Assembly (NCBI GenBank): GCA_030746535.1
Contig: JASLML010000002.1
Location: 1-61,570 of the forward strand
From: Fidelibacterota bacterium
Lineage (GTDB): Bacteria > Fidelibacterota > Marinisomatia > Marinisomatales > TCS55
DNA length: 61,570 nt
Direction of reading: 5' to 3'
Every line of letters begins with the position of its first letter. Position 1 is the stretch's first letter. A program made the translations under genes and the position numbers. Below, in pieces: positions 10,654 through 21,051 of the stretch. Below the pieces are notes generated by a model that saw nothing but the letters and a program-made list of their open reading frames with translations, did not search any database and was not told where the DNA came from.

Positions 10654-11267
10654 TTTCACTCGAAGTCACGGATGTGAAAAAATCTTTTTTCCGAAAACCG
10701 GTTTTGGACGGAGTGTCTTTTGAAATAAAGGAAAGGGATGCTGTGTCCCTTGCCGGTGCAAACGGATCAGGGAAAACGACTCTTCTCAAAATTCTTAGCG
10801 GTATTACATCCAAAGATTCAGGTGAAATTCACAACCCATTCCAGAAACTCCTCTATTTGGGTCATGCTCCGGGAGTTTATGCGGGCTTGTCACCGATCGA
10901 AAATATGCGTCTGAAATGCAATCTCTACGGACAATCGTCCGATGAACATTTATTAGTCGAAACACTATCAGATGTTGGTTTAGAAAATCATAAAAAAAAA
11001 CCGTGCCGTGTGCTTTCCCAGGGAATGCTTCAGCGACTGAAATTCGCAACTGCTTCTCTAATCAGATGGGACATTCTTTTATTTGATGAACCTTTTGCTG
11101 CATTGGATGAAGACGGAAAATCACTTGCTGAATCATTTTTCAGATCGTGGAACGAAAGCGGCAAAACGCTGCTGTTTACAGATCATGATTCCGAACGTTC
11201 ATTGGATTTGGCGTCGCGGCAGCTAGCAATCGAAGACGGAGGATTGAAAGAAAGGGAATTATCCTGA
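10650..11267 (+). CDS. ccmA: Heme exporter ABC ATPase CcmA
   Basis: Walker A GANGSGKTTLLKIL, LSQGMLQRLKFA and LLFDEPFAALDE; followed by ccmB and ccmC. Confidence 0.88.
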   Translation: MISLEVTDVKKSFFRKPVLDGVSFEIKERDAVSLAGANGSGKTTLLKILSGITSKDSGEIHNPFQKLLYLGHAPGVYAGLSPIENMRLKCNLYGQSSDEHLLVETLSDVGLENHKKKPCRVLSQGMLQRLKFATASLIRWDILLFDEPFAALDEDGKSLAESFFRSWNESGKTLLFTDHDSERSLDLASRQLAIEDGGLKERELS

Positions 11268-11929
11268 TGCTTGGCTTTCTCATCAAAAAAGAATTACTGA
11301 TTGAATTACGGGCGAAAGAATCATTCATTACAATGGCGTCGTTCAGTGTGGTAATGATCGTCACCTTTGCATTTACCTTCACTACCACCAGCGGACGATT
11401 TATGGAAATGGCGTCCGGATTGTTTTGGATGATGGCGCTGTTTACTTCGGTGCTGGGATTACAGCGGTCATACTCTTACGAAAGTGAATTTGATGCATTC
11501 TCCGCGTTGCTGTCTTCGCCGGTTGACCGCGGTCAAATATTTTTAGCAAAATGGTTCAGCGGATTCATTCTATTAACTCTTATTGAATTCATCGCATTGG
11601 TTCCTTTTCTATTGTTTTTAAGAATTCAAATTCCTGAAAACTTTATACAGGGAATTGGAATTATACTTCTGGGAAATTCGGCAATGATGTGTCTCGGGAG
11701 TTTTTTGTCCGGAATGGCAATGAGGTCCCGTCTCAGCAATGTGCTCGTGCCCATAATTCTTTTTCCACTGCTTTGCCCGGTTATTATTGCATCTGTTAAA
11801 TCAACCGGAAGCTGGATGAGAGGATTCCCATTAACTGACTGGGACACTTGGGTATATGTATTGGTCTCATTTATCGTCATATTCGGATTATTGGGATACG
11901 CTCTTTTTGAACACATAACGGAAGAATGA
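11267..11929 (+). CDS. ccmB: Heme exporter permease CcmB
   Basis: About 220 aa, 6-TM; KELLIELRAKES...LFTSVLGLQRSYSYE; position between ccmA and ccmC. Confidence 0.88.
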   Translation: MLGFLIKKELLIELRAKESFITMASFSVVMIVTFAFTFTTTSGRFMEMASGLFWMMALFTSVLGLQRSYSYESEFDAFSALLSSPVDRGQIFLAKWFSGFILLTLIEFIALVPFLLFLRIQIPENFIQGIGIILLGNSAMMCLGSFLSGMAMRSRLSNVLVPIILFPLLCPVIIASVKSTGSWMRGFPLTDWDTWVYVLVSFIVIFGLLGYALFEHITEE

Positions 11930-12603
11930 TGCAGCCTTTCTTTTCAGATAGAAAAAACTTCGCATGGCTCATTGCGGTCATGGCTCTCATGGCACTGAAC
12001 CTCGTTTCAATAATATACCGCACGCCTATGGTGCCGGAGCAGGAATGGGCGCAAAAAATCTTTTATCTGCATGTACCGTCTGCTTGGACGGGATTTTTGT
12101 CCTATTTTATTGTCATGGTTGCAGGAATAATGTTTCTTTCAAAAAAGGATCAAAAATGGGATAGGGTCGGACTTGCCGCAGCGGAAATTGGAACGTTGTT
12201 CATTGCCCTTGTGCTGATTACAGGACCGGTCTGGGCAAAACCGATTTGGGGGCGCGCATGGATTTGGGAGCCGAGACTCACAACTACGCTCGTTCTATTC
12301 CTGATTTACATCGGGTATTTTATGATGAGGTCATTCAGTGAATATCCGGAACGCGCCGCACGGACAGCGGCGGTACTCGGAATCATCGCATTTGCGGATG
12401 TACCTCTTATTTTTCTATCGGTGAAATTTTGGTCGCCGGAAATTCAATCGCATCCGCAGGTAGAAATGGCTAGCCAGCCGCCGGGAATTCTCCTGCCGTT
12501 TTTATTCTCTTTATTTTGTTTCACGATCCTGTATTTTCTTATGTTACGATATAGGATTCATGTCTTAAAATTGCACGATCGAAAAGACAGAAATGGTATA
12601 TAA
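11926..12603 (+). CDS. ccmC: Heme exporter protein CcmC
   Basis: IFYLHVPSAWTGFLSYF, GPVWAKPIWGRAWIWEPRLTTTLVLFLIYIGYFMMR (WWD-type). Confidence 0.93.
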   Translation: MMQPFFSDRKNFAWLIAVMALMALNLVSIIYRTPMVPEQEWAQKIFYLHVPSAWTGFLSYFIVMVAGIMFLSKKDQKWDRVGLAAAEIGTLFIALVLITGPVWAKPIWGRAWIWEPRLTTTLVLFLIYIGYFMMRSFSEYPERAARTAAVLGIIAFADVPLIFLSVKFWSPEIQSHPQVEMASQPPGILLPFLFSLFCFTILYFLMLRYRIHVLKLHDRKDRNGI

Positions 12604-12703
12604 TTTCCTACCCTATTTTATGTTCGTTTTGTTCAGTGTCATTGGAACAATATTGGGGTGGTTTTTATATCAGATGTACAAAGAAAAAGAATTCAATAAA
12701 TAA
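12593..12703 (+). CDS. ccmD: Small single-TM protein in the CcmD position (36 aa)
   Basis: Hand translation MVYNFLPYFMFVLFSVIGTILGWFLYQMYKEKEFNK*. Overlaps the ccmC 3' end. Below the length cutoff of the supplied ORF track. Confidence 0.65.
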   Translation: MVYNFLPYFMFVLFSVIGTILGWFLYQMYKEKEFNK

Positions 12704-12719
12704 ATTCGGATAATTAATA

Positions 12720-13784
12720 ATGAGTGAAAAAATAGTACACGTAGTAGGGACCGGAACCATCGGCGAACCGCTGATTGGCCTCCTGTGTGATTATCGAGAA
12801 AAACTCGGTATTGATGAAGTTACGTTCCATAAATACACACCCCTTCGTGAGGACAGGTCCAAAGTTTATGATCTTATGAAGCGTGGAGCAAAATTGGCTG
12901 TAATGGATGATCGAAAAAAGGAATTCAAAGATTTAGGGATGGATCCGACAATCGAGACTACGGAAGCCATCGCAAGAGCATCGGTCATTATTGATTGCAC
13001 TCCCAAAGGTTTTGGACATCAGAATAAGTCGCAATTCTATGAAAAATTCAAGGACGGTAAAGGATTTTTGGCTCAGGGAAGTGAAGACGGTTTTGGGAAA
13101 AAATATGCTCGCGGCATAAACGATTCAGCATTGGTGCAGGGTAAAGATCAGTTCATTCAGATCGTATCCTGCAATACGCACAATGTTGCATGTATTACGA
13201 ATACTTTAGCGCTTAATAATAATGATCCTAATAATTTGGTTGAAGGCCGATATGTTTGTGTTCGCCGCGCTGCCGATATCAGTCAGACATCCGCTATCGC
13301 TTCACCACAGGTTAATGACCATCAATACGGAGATTACGGTTCCCATCATGCAAAGGATGCTGCTGACTTATTCCGCACAATGGATCTGGATTTGAATCTT
13401 TTTTCTTCGGCGATGAAAATTCCCAGTCAGTATATGCATATTCTCTGGTTTAACCTTAAGGTAAAAGAACCAACATCTTTGAATGAAGTCATGGACAAAC
13501 TGGAAGCAAATCCTTTGGTGGCGCTTACCTCCAAAGATATGACCGGAACTGTTTTTTCCTTTGGGAGAGATCACGGGCATTTCGGGAGAATTCTGAATGA
13601 AACAGTTGTGGTAGAACAAACGCTTAGTGTAAGGAGCGATCATGAGATTACAGGTTTTTGCTTTACTCCTCAGGATGGCAATTCGCTGTTAAGTTCGCTT
13701 GCTGCAACGGAATGGTTTCTCTATCCGGATGAGTACGAAGATAAAATCCAGTGCTTATCCCATCTCTTTTACCAAGATATTTGA
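12720..13784 (+). CDS. Type II (archaeal-like) glyceraldehyde-3-phosphate dehydrogenase family protein
   Basis: VVGTGTIGEPL, IIDCTPKGFG, QGSED, catalytic-type VSCNTHNVACI, YVCVRRAADISQ, HHAKDAADLF. The pattern matches archaeal GAPDH (SCNT), not the classical bacterial SCTTNC motif. Confidence 0.65.
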   Translation: MSEKIVHVVGTGTIGEPLIGLLCDYREKLGIDEVTFHKYTPLREDRSKVYDLMKRGAKLAVMDDRKKEFKDLGMDPTIETTEAIARASVIIDCTPKGFGHQNKSQFYEKFKDGKGFLAQGSEDGFGKKYARGINDSALVQGKDQFIQIVSCNTHNVACITNTLALNNNDPNNLVEGRYVCVRRAADISQTSAIASPQVNDHQYGDYGSHHAKDAADLFRTMDLDLNLFSSAMKIPSQYMHILWFNLKVKEPTSLNEVMDKLEANPLVALTSKDMTGTVFSFGRDHGHFGRILNETVVVEQTLSVRSDHEITGFCFTPQDGNSLLSSLAATEWFLYPDEYEDKIQCLSHLFYQDI

Positions 13785-14428
13785 GCATCAAAGTCCGGTC
13801 CGTTACAACTGGGCCTTTTCAGGAAAATACGTATTTCATCGGTTTGGAAAAGCCGCAAGAATGTCTCATCATCGATCCCGGCGATGAAACCGATGTGCTG
13901 ATTAAAGAAATTGAATCATATGGCAAGCCTGTGGCAATGCTGTGCACGCATGCGCATTTGGATCACATAGGATCTGCGCATGCGCTAAAAAAGAAATATG
14001 AGTGTCCCGTTTATATGCACCAGCAAGATAAACCAGTCTTGGATTGGTTTGAAGATTCCAGAACCCTATTCGGATTGGATCCTGCACCAAAACCGGAAAT
14101 TGATGAATGGATTACGACTGAAGATGATTTATCATTTGGAGATCTTACCATAAAGGTAATGCATACACCGGGACACACACCGGGAAGTACTTGTTATAAA
14201 ATTGACGGGCATGTATTTACCGGAGATACTTTGTTTGCCGGAACCGTAGGCAGAACGGATTTGCCGGGCGGCAGCTGGGATGAGCTGAATGCATCATTGA
14301 CTCGTCTAATCAAAACACTTCCACACGAAACAATCGTCCATTCGGGGCACGGTCCGGACACGACTATGGCGGTTGAAAAAGAACAAAACCCCTTTTTAAT
14401 TCCTCTACTAAGGCATGTAGATTCCTGA
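13781..14428 (+). CDS. MBL-fold metallo-hydrolase (glyoxalase II-like)
   Basis: CTHAHLDHIGSAHAL, HTPGHTPGSTCY, FTGDTLFAGTVGRTDLPGG. Probable TTG start overlapping the upstream stop; an ATG at 13751 is possible. Confidence 0.88.
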   Translation: MSIKVRSVTTGPFQENTYFIGLEKPQECLIIDPGDETDVLIKEIESYGKPVAMLCTHAHLDHIGSAHALKKKYECPVYMHQQDKPVLDWFEDSRTLFGLDPAPKPEIDEWITTEDDLSFGDLTIKVMHTPGHTPGSTCYKIDGHVFTGDTLFAGTVGRTDLPGGSWDELNASLTRLIKTLPHETIVHSGHGPDTTMAVEKEQNPFLIPLLRHVDS

Positions 14429-14430
14429 TT

Positions 14431-15375
14431 ATGAAGGTAACGGACTTTATTCAGAATGCAGAGAAAACGCTCTTCAGCTATGAGATTATTCCTCCCATGC
14501 GCGGAGGAAATGCAGCGGATATTTTTAAGCTTGTAGACCAGCTCATGCCGTATGATCCGCCGTTTATCGATCTTACGAGCAGATCGGCTGAAGTGTATTA
14601 CGAAAAGAAAACCGACGGCACAGACCGAAAACATATTAAGCGGAAACGGCCGGGCACCATCGGGCTCAGCGCTGCGATAAAAAACCGGTACAATGTGGAA
14701 ACGGTTCCGCATATCCTGTGCAACGGATTTACAAAGGAAGAGACCGAAGATGCACTGATCGAACTCAGTTATTTGGGAATCGATAATGTGCTGGCGGTCC
14801 GCGGTGATGATTTGAGGAAAGATCCTTCAAACGGGAACGGAAGAAGCCGGAACCGGTATGCTTCTGATCTTGTTGAGCAAATTACCCAATTAAACCGAGG
14901 ACAGTATCTTGAAGAATTGCGCGATTCAAGTCCGACGAATTTTTGCATCGGTGTCGGCGGCTACCCGGAAACGCACATTGATTCAGAGAATGTCGAATCG
15001 GACATGGAATTCCTCAAAAAAAAGGTGGACAAAGGTGCCGATTATATTGTGACGCAAATGTTCTTCAACAATCCAGCTTATTTTGATTTTGTTCAAAGAG
15101 CAAGAAATACCGGCATTACGGTACCCATTATCCCGGGAATAAAGATTTTAACACTTGAAAGCCACCTGAAAATCATTCCGGATATTTTTCATATTGATAT
15201 TCCCGGTGAATTGCAGGATAAAGTAAGAGGAAAATCCAAATCGGAAATCAAAACCGCCGGCATTGACTGGGCCATGAAACAGGTTCAGGAACTTGTAGAC
15301 GCTGAAGTGCCTTGCGTCCATTTTTACATCATGTCATCTGCAAAAGCCGTCACCGAAATCGTTTCCCAATTTTAA
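14431..15375 (+). CDS. metF: Methylenetetrahydrofolate reductase
   Basis: FSYEIIPPMRGG, LAVRGDDL, TQMFFNNPAYFDFV, IIPGIKIL. Confidence 0.93.
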   Translation: MKVTDFIQNAEKTLFSYEIIPPMRGGNAADIFKLVDQLMPYDPPFIDLTSRSAEVYYEKKTDGTDRKHIKRKRPGTIGLSAAIKNRYNVETVPHILCNGFTKEETEDALIELSYLGIDNVLAVRGDDLRKDPSNGNGRSRNRYASDLVEQITQLNRGQYLEELRDSSPTNFCIGVGGYPETHIDSENVESDMEFLKKKVDKGADYIVTQMFFNNPAYFDFVQRARNTGITVPIIPGIKILTLESHLKIIPDIFHIDIPGELQDKVRGKSKSEIKTAGIDWAMKQVQELVDAEVPCVHFYIMSSAKAVTEIVSQF

Positions 15376-15385
15376 AAGAACTCCC

Positions 15386-16744
15386 ATGGATTTTGAACAA
15401 TCCTTTCATCGGCATATTTTTTCTGTTCAGCTAATCGACCCCGGATCTACTGTGATTGCTGCTGTTTCCGGCGGACGGGATTCCATGGCGCTTTTGCATG
15501 TTTTGCGTTCACTGGAAAAACCAATGGAATTAACAATCTACGCTGGGCATGTGAATCATTGCCTGCGGGAATCATCAGATGATGACGCCGCTTTTGTCGA
15601 AAGAAAATCCAATGACTTGGGAATCCCGTTTCTGTATGCTGAGCTTGACCCGAACAAGAAGAAAAAATCAAAAAGTCCGGAAGAATGGGCAAGGGAAGAA
15701 CGGTATAAAGCACTTCAAGAAATACTGGAATCCATTAACGGCGACTGCATTGCGACGGCGCACCACGCTAATGATCAGGCAGAAACCGTTTTATTCCGGC
15801 TTCAGCAAAAATCAGGGATTGACGGTTTGCGGGGAATTCATGAAAAAAGAGGGAATATTATTCGCCCTTTCCTGCCGTTTAAGAGACGTGATATTGACAT
15901 TTATATCGAAAATCATTCCATCTCGTTTATCGAAGACAAGACCAATAGAGATACCAAAATTCCGCGAAATTTCATTCGGCATAAAATCCTGAATCCATGG
16001 GAAGAACAGGACGGAGGTGTCATTGATGCGCTGGTGAGTGTCAGCGAAGAATCAAAAAAATTGGCGGGATTCATGAATCAGGCACTTTCCAATTTTATCG
16101 GCAGGCACGTCCATTCTGAATCGTCCGGAGAATTCACGATTCATACCGAGGCGCTTTCTGCACTGCCGGAGAAGCTCCAGTCCAGAGTTATCAAAATGCT
16201 CGCTGGTGAATCCGAAAATCCATGGCGGCGGCATCAATGGAATGATGTGTCAGAATTTTTGAGAGAATCCGACACAGGGAATATTTTGAATTTGCCGTTT
16301 GGTTACAGGCTGCTTAAAGACAGGAATCACTGGATTATAACAAACAATTCAGCCGAACCGGTTGAAATTGTGCTGAATCCGGGAGAGCCAGTAAACTGGA
16401 TGGAAAGTCGAATCACATGGGACTGGGCAAAGAAGGAAAGCGGATTTTCATCCAATCCGAATACGGAATTGGTTGACGGCCGGTTATTTAGTGACAATCC
16501 TGTCATCCTCAGAAATTGGAAGCCGGGTGATAGATTTAATCCGCTGGGAATGAATCATTCAAAAAAGGTGAGCGATTTTCTGACGGATGAAAAATCGAAC
16601 CGCTTTGAAAAGGAACAGCAATTGGTAATTGAGGTGGGCAATGAAATTGTATGGGTATGCGGAAAAAGAATCAGCGAAACGGTTAGGGTTACTTCAGAAT
16701 CCTTGGTAACAGCAACCCTCGTAGCAGAAAAAATAAAGGCATAG
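15386..16744 (+). CDS. tilS: tRNA(Ile)-lysidine synthase
   Basis: VSGGRDSMALLHVL PP-loop, TAHHANDQAETVLFRL, and the C-terminal domain. Confidence 0.94.
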   Translation: MDFEQSFHRHIFSVQLIDPGSTVIAAVSGGRDSMALLHVLRSLEKPMELTIYAGHVNHCLRESSDDDAAFVERKSNDLGIPFLYAELDPNKKKKSKSPEEWAREERYKALQEILESINGDCIATAHHANDQAETVLFRLQQKSGIDGLRGIHEKRGNIIRPFLPFKRRDIDIYIENHSISFIEDKTNRDTKIPRNFIRHKILNPWEEQDGGVIDALVSVSEESKKLAGFMNQALSNFIGRHVHSESSGEFTIHTEALSALPEKLQSRVIKMLAGESENPWRRHQWNDVSEFLRESDTGNILNLPFGYRLLKDRNHWIITNNSAEPVEIVLNPGEPVNWMESRITWDWAKKESGFSSNPNTELVDGRLFSDNPVILRNWKPGDRFNPLGMNHSKKVSDFLTDEKSNRFEKEQQLVIEVGNEIVWVCGKRISETVRVTSESLVTATLVAEKIKA

Positions 16745-16745
16745 T

Positions 16746-17276
16746 TTGGAACGCTTCGAAATACTCATTTCTGCACAGCAAATTGCATCAAGGATTAAGG
16801 AAATTGCGGCTGAATTGGATGAAACATTCAAAGAAGAGGTCCCCATATTCATCGGAATCCTGAACGGAAGTTTTATGTTTATGGCTGATTTGCTGCGTGA
16901 GGTAAAGATGGACTGCGAGATGGATTTCATCAAATTGTCCAGCTACCGAGGAAACGAAACAAGCGGAACCGTTCGTCTATTGAAGGATATTTCCGCGGAC
17001 ATTACAGGCCGACATGTCGTCATTGTAGAAGATATTGTGGATTCCGGGCTAACCATAAAATTTATCAAAGACAGAATGATGGAAGCGGATCCGGCATCAT
17101 TAACCATCGTTTCTCTGCTGCATAAACCAGATGTTGCGAAACTTGATTTTGCTATTGATATCGTCGGATTTGAAATATCACCGGAATTTGTTGTAGGTTA
17201 TGGGTTGGATTATGATCAAAAATTCAGGAACTTCGATGGAATTTATCGTTTGAAGGAAGGGCCAGAGGATAATTAG
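16746..17276 (+). CDS. hpt: Hypoxanthine phosphoribosyltransferase
   Basis: VVIVEDIVDSGLTIKF PRPP motif, GILNGSFMFMADLL. TTG start. Confidence 0.92.
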   Translation: MERFEILISAQQIASRIKEIAAELDETFKEEVPIFIGILNGSFMFMADLLREVKMDCEMDFIKLSSYRGNETSGTVRLLKDISADITGRHVVIVEDIVDSGLTIKFIKDRMMEADPASLTIVSLLHKPDVAKLDFAIDIVGFEISPEFVVGYGLDYDQKFRNFDGIYRLKEGPEDN

Positions 17277-17287
17277 GATTTTAATAA

Positions 17288-19300
17288 ATGGAAAACAATA
17301 GCAACAGCGAAACAAAGGGTTCCGGTAATTCACCGGGCTCACATAAAGATAAACCAAACTCCAAGAATGAATTTCATTGGAAACGGGCTGCAAGGACATC
17401 CTTAATTTGGGTTTTCATCTTTAGTGCAGCCATTTTTATTTCCAACCTGTTCACGAATGAAGGACAAAACCGCTCCACCATAACCTATCAGAAATACAGG
17501 GAATTCCTTGAAGACAGGAAAATTTCGGATGTTGTAGTCATTGAAAAAACTGTTACGGGGAATTTATCCGCGCTAGAAACGATTGAAGATGAAGCCGGGA
17601 TTTCAAAGGAAATAAACAAGTTTGAAGTCATCCTGCCGTTCGTTGACAAAGAAGTGATGGCAGAGTGGGACGGATTCGGCGTGGAGTACACGTTCAAGGA
17701 AAAGAGCATTGACTGGACCGGATATTTCTTAAATATCCTCCCATGGCTGCTGATCATCGCATTCTGGATTTTCCTGATGAGGCGGATGCAGGGCGGCGGC
17801 AGCGGAATGAAAAGCATTTTCAACTTCGGGAAAAGCAAGGCACGAATCTGGACATCAGATAAACCGAAAGTTACCTTCGATGATATTGCCGGCTGTGTAG
17901 AAGCAAAAGAGGAGCTGAACGAAGTCATTGATTTCCTGAAAAAACCGAACCGATTTCAAAAACTCGGCGCCACCATTCCCAAAGGCGTATTGCTTGTCGG
18001 CCGGCCGGGAACCGGAAAGACTCTGCTTGCCCGTGCTGTCGCAGGAGAAGCGGGTGTGCCGTTTTTCAGTTTAAGCGGCGCGGACTTCGTGGAAATGTTC
18101 GTAGGCGTAGGCGCTTCCCGTGTCCGGGATCTGTTTGAGCAGGGAACAAAGAATTCACCGTGTATCATTTTTATTGATGAACTTGATGCAGTCGGGCGCC
18201 AACGCGGTGCCGGCCTCGGCGGAGGACATGATGAGCGTGAGCAAACCCTTAACCAGCTTTTGGTGGAAATGGACGGATTTGAAGCGAATCAGAATATAAT
18301 TGTTATGGCGGCAACCAACCGGCCGGATGTTTTGGACCATGCGCTTCTCAGGCCCGGTAGATTTGACAGGCAGGTCGTCATTGATGTTCCGGATCTCAAA
18401 GGCAGACTCGGTATCTTAAAGGTTCACGTCAAAAAAATTGTTCTCAATAAGCGGAAAGTAAAACTCAAAGACCTTGCAAAAGGGACTCCCGGGCTCGTCG
18501 GCGCTGATTTGGCAAACATTGTTAACGAAGCGGCACTGCTGGCAGCCAGAAAGAAGAAGAAATCGGTGGATATGACCGATTTTGACGAAGCAAAAGATAA
18601 AGTGATGATGGGTGTTCAGCGAAAAAGCGTGATCTTGTCTGATAAAGAAAAGAAAGTCACTGCATACCATGAGTCTGGTCATGCACTTGTTGCGATGAAA
18701 ACTCCCGGAGCTGACCCTGTACACAAAGTGACTATTATTCCGCGGGGTCAGGCATTGGGTGTTACAACGCAGCTTCCGATAGATGAAAAGCACACCTACC
18801 GGAAAGATTATATTGAAGGGATGCTGAATGTTATGATGGGAGGCCGTGCTGCCGAGATGCTAATCTTCAATGAAATGACAACCGGCGCAGGTGATGATAT
18901 AGAAAAAGCAACCAACATTGCAAGGAAAATGGTTTGTGAGTGGGGTATGAGCGAAAAGCTCGGTCCAATGACATTCGGAAAGAAAAATGAAGAAGTGTTC
19001 TTGGGAAGGGATTTCCATTCCGAACGCAACTACAGCGATGAAACCGCCTCATTAATCGATGAGGAAGTTGTGAAAATTATTCGGAAGGCAGAATCAAACG
19101 CTGATAAAATTCTAGCGAAAAATATCGAAATCCTGCACAGGATGGCGGATGAATTGCTGAAGCACGAGACGCTGGATTCCGCTGATATCGAAAAGATTCT
19201 GGACGGAAAGACAATCCGCAGATCGAAAAATGGAAAGGCGAAAGCTTCATCCGCGAAAAAGAAAAAGGCTGCCCGGAAAAAATCCGCTAAAAAGGATTGA
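17288..19300 (+). CDS. ftsH: ATP-dependent zinc metalloprotease FtsH
   Basis: [36 protein letters not shown], two N-terminal TMs. Confidence 0.97.
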   Translation: MENNSNSETKGSGNSPGSHKDKPNSKNEFHWKRAARTSLIWVFIFSAAIFISNLFTNEGQNRSTITYQKYREFLEDRKISDVVVIEKTVTGNLSALETIEDEAGISKEINKFEVILPFVDKEVMAEWDGFGVEYTFKEKSIDWTGYFLNILPWLLIIAFWIFLMRRMQGGGSGMKSIFNFGKSKARIWTSDKPKVTFDDIAGCVEAKEELNEVIDFLKKPNRFQKLGATIPKGVLLVGRPGTGKTLLARAVAGEAGVPFFSLSGADFVEMFVGVGASRVRDLFEQGTKNSPCIIFIDELDAVGRQRGAGLGGGHDEREQTLNQLLVEMDGFEANQNIIVMAATNRPDVLDHALLRPGRFDRQVVIDVPDLKGRLGILKVHVKKIVLNKRKVKLKDLAKGTPGLVGADLANIVNEAALLAARKKKKSVDMTDFDEAKDKVMMGVQRKSVILSDKEKKVTAYHESGHALVAMKTPGADPVHKVTIIPRGQALGVTTQLPIDEKHTYRKDYIEGMLNVMMGGRAAEMLIFNEMTTGAGDDIEKATNIARKMVCEWGMSEKLGPMTFGKKNEEVFLGRDFHSERNYSDETASLIDEEVVKIIRKAESNADKILAKNIEILHRMADELLKHETLDSADIEKILDGKTIRRSKNGKAKASSAKKKKAARKKSAKKD

Positions 19301-19378
19301 CCCTTTTCAAATTTCACCGTTCTCCCGTACCGAGATTTTGACGCGGGATTATTTAACCAGACTCCCGTAATTTTCAGG

Positions 19379-20215
19379 ATGAACCGAAGCCAATTTCAAT
19401 CCTGGATTCAAAACAATCAGCATCAATCTCTGGTGATGGGAATTCTCAACGTAACGCCTGATTCGTTCAGCGACGGCGGAAAATATCTTGAAATAGAAAA
19501 AGCAGTCGCCCACGGGGTCGTTCTTATTGAGGAGGGTGCTGACATTCTTGATATAGGGGGCGAATCCACGCGCCCCGGTTCTGATCCTGTCCCCGCTGAA
19601 GTGGAAACTTCCCGCGTCATTCCGGTAATTGAACAGATCCGCAGGCAGTCGGATTGCCTGATTTCCATTGATACGATGAAAGCGGATGTTGCCGATGCTG
19701 CCATTCGCGCCGGTGCCGATATGGTAAACGATGTGAGTGGACTCAGGTCTGAGGCAATGCGGAGAGTGGTTGCTGATCATAAGGTTCCGGTTGTCATTAT
19801 ACATATGAAGGACATGCCCAAAACCATGCAGGATAATCCGGATTATGTGTCGCTGATGGATGACATCACCTCATTCTTTCAGCAACAGATTGATGCAGCG
19901 GTTCGCGACGGCATTCCTAACGAAAATATCATTGTTGATCCGGGAATAGGATTCGGGAAAACAGCCGAAGACAATTTTGAACTGATTCGCAAACTGGATG
20001 CTTTTCTGCCGCTAAAAAAACCCATCCTTGTCGGCCCGTCTCGCAAATCCTTCATCGGCCTCGCACTGGATCTTCCGGAACATGAGAGAATGGAAGGCAC
20101 CTCCGCAGCGGTAACGGCCGGCATCCTGAACGGAGCAAGCATTGTCCGTGTCCATGATGTAAAAGAAATGAAACGCGTTGCCGTCATTGCCGATAGAATT
20201 CGAGGCATTGCCTAA
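19379..20215 (+). CDS. folP: Dihydropteroate synthase
   Basis: MGILNVTPDSFSDGGKY, DIGGESTRPG, VDPGIGFGKT, GPSRKSFIG. Confidence 0.96.
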   Translation: MNRSQFQSWIQNNQHQSLVMGILNVTPDSFSDGGKYLEIEKAVAHGVVLIEEGADILDIGGESTRPGSDPVPAEVETSRVIPVIEQIRRQSDCLISIDTMKADVADAAIRAGADMVNDVSGLRSEAMRRVVADHKVPVVIIHMKDMPKTMQDNPDYVSLMDDITSFFQQQIDAAVRDGIPNENIIVDPGIGFGKTAEDNFELIRKLDAFLPLKKPILVGPSRKSFIGLALDLPEHERMEGTSAAVTAGILNGASIVRVHDVKEMKRVAVIADRIRGIA

Positions 20216-20994
20216 TGATAGAATTGTTCAAAATCGGTTTCTTATCCGTTACCCTCATTGATCTTGTTGACCTGATTCTGGTCAGCTGGATCTTTTACAA
20301 GGTGTATCAGTATTTCCGCGGAACGCGTGCGGGACAGATGCTAGTTGGACTCATCATACTTTTGATCATTTCCTTTCTGTTCAATGCTTTCGGCCTCAGC
20401 GCATCATCATGGCTTGTGAACCAGTTCCAGACCGTCTGGGTCGTTGCCTTTGTCATTCTTTTTCAGCCGGAATTGAGACGGCTATTGATCTATGTTGGAC
20501 AGACACGATTTTTTCAAAAGATTTTCCGCGTAGGTTCAAGCCGCACTATAGAAGCGCTTGTGGAAGCATCGCAAATTTTGGTAAAAAAGGGATGGGGCGG
20601 ACTGATCGTTATCCAGCGGGAAACAGGACTCAGAAGCTACAAGGAAGCAGGAACGCCCCTGAAAGCGGAAGTATCAGCGCCGCTTTTGGTTTCCATCTTT
20701 AATCCGTCCTCGCCTCTGCATGACGGCGCCGTGGTCCTTCAAAATGACATCATCGAAGCCGCCGCATGCATTTTGCCGCTTACTGAAAGTTCCATGGTCG
20801 ATCCTGAAATGGGAACCCGCCACCGGGCCGCGCTGGGATTGAGCGAAGAAACCGACGCCATCGTAATTGTCATATCCGAAGAAAAGAAACGTGTAACCGT
20901 TGCAGAGGAAGGACGATTTGTTAAAATTGATATGGATGAAACTGACCTCCGTCGGTTCTTGAATGAGCGGCTGTTTATTTCTTCCGGTGATTAG
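20215..20994 (+). CDS. cdaA: Diadenylate cyclase (CdaA/DacA-type c-di-AMP synthase)
   Basis: N-terminal TMs, PLHDGAVVLQND (DGA) and GTRHRAALGLSEETDAIVIVISEE (RHR). Confidence 0.95.
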   Translation: MIELFKIGFLSVTLIDLVDLILVSWIFYKVYQYFRGTRAGQMLVGLIILLIISFLFNAFGLSASSWLVNQFQTVWVVAFVILFQPELRRLLIYVGQTRFFQKIFRVGSSRTIEALVEASQILVKKGWGGLIVIQRETGLRSYKEAGTPLKAEVSAPLLVSIFNPSSPLHDGAVVLQNDIIEAAACILPLTESSMVDPEMGTRHRAALGLSEETDAIVIVISEEKKRVTVAEEGRFVKIDMDETDLRRFLNERLFISSGD

Positions 20995-21051
20995 CGCTAT
21001 CTTGCGTTTATCGGTTTTCCAGTTATTCGTAAAGCGGTGTAGATTCGTCCC

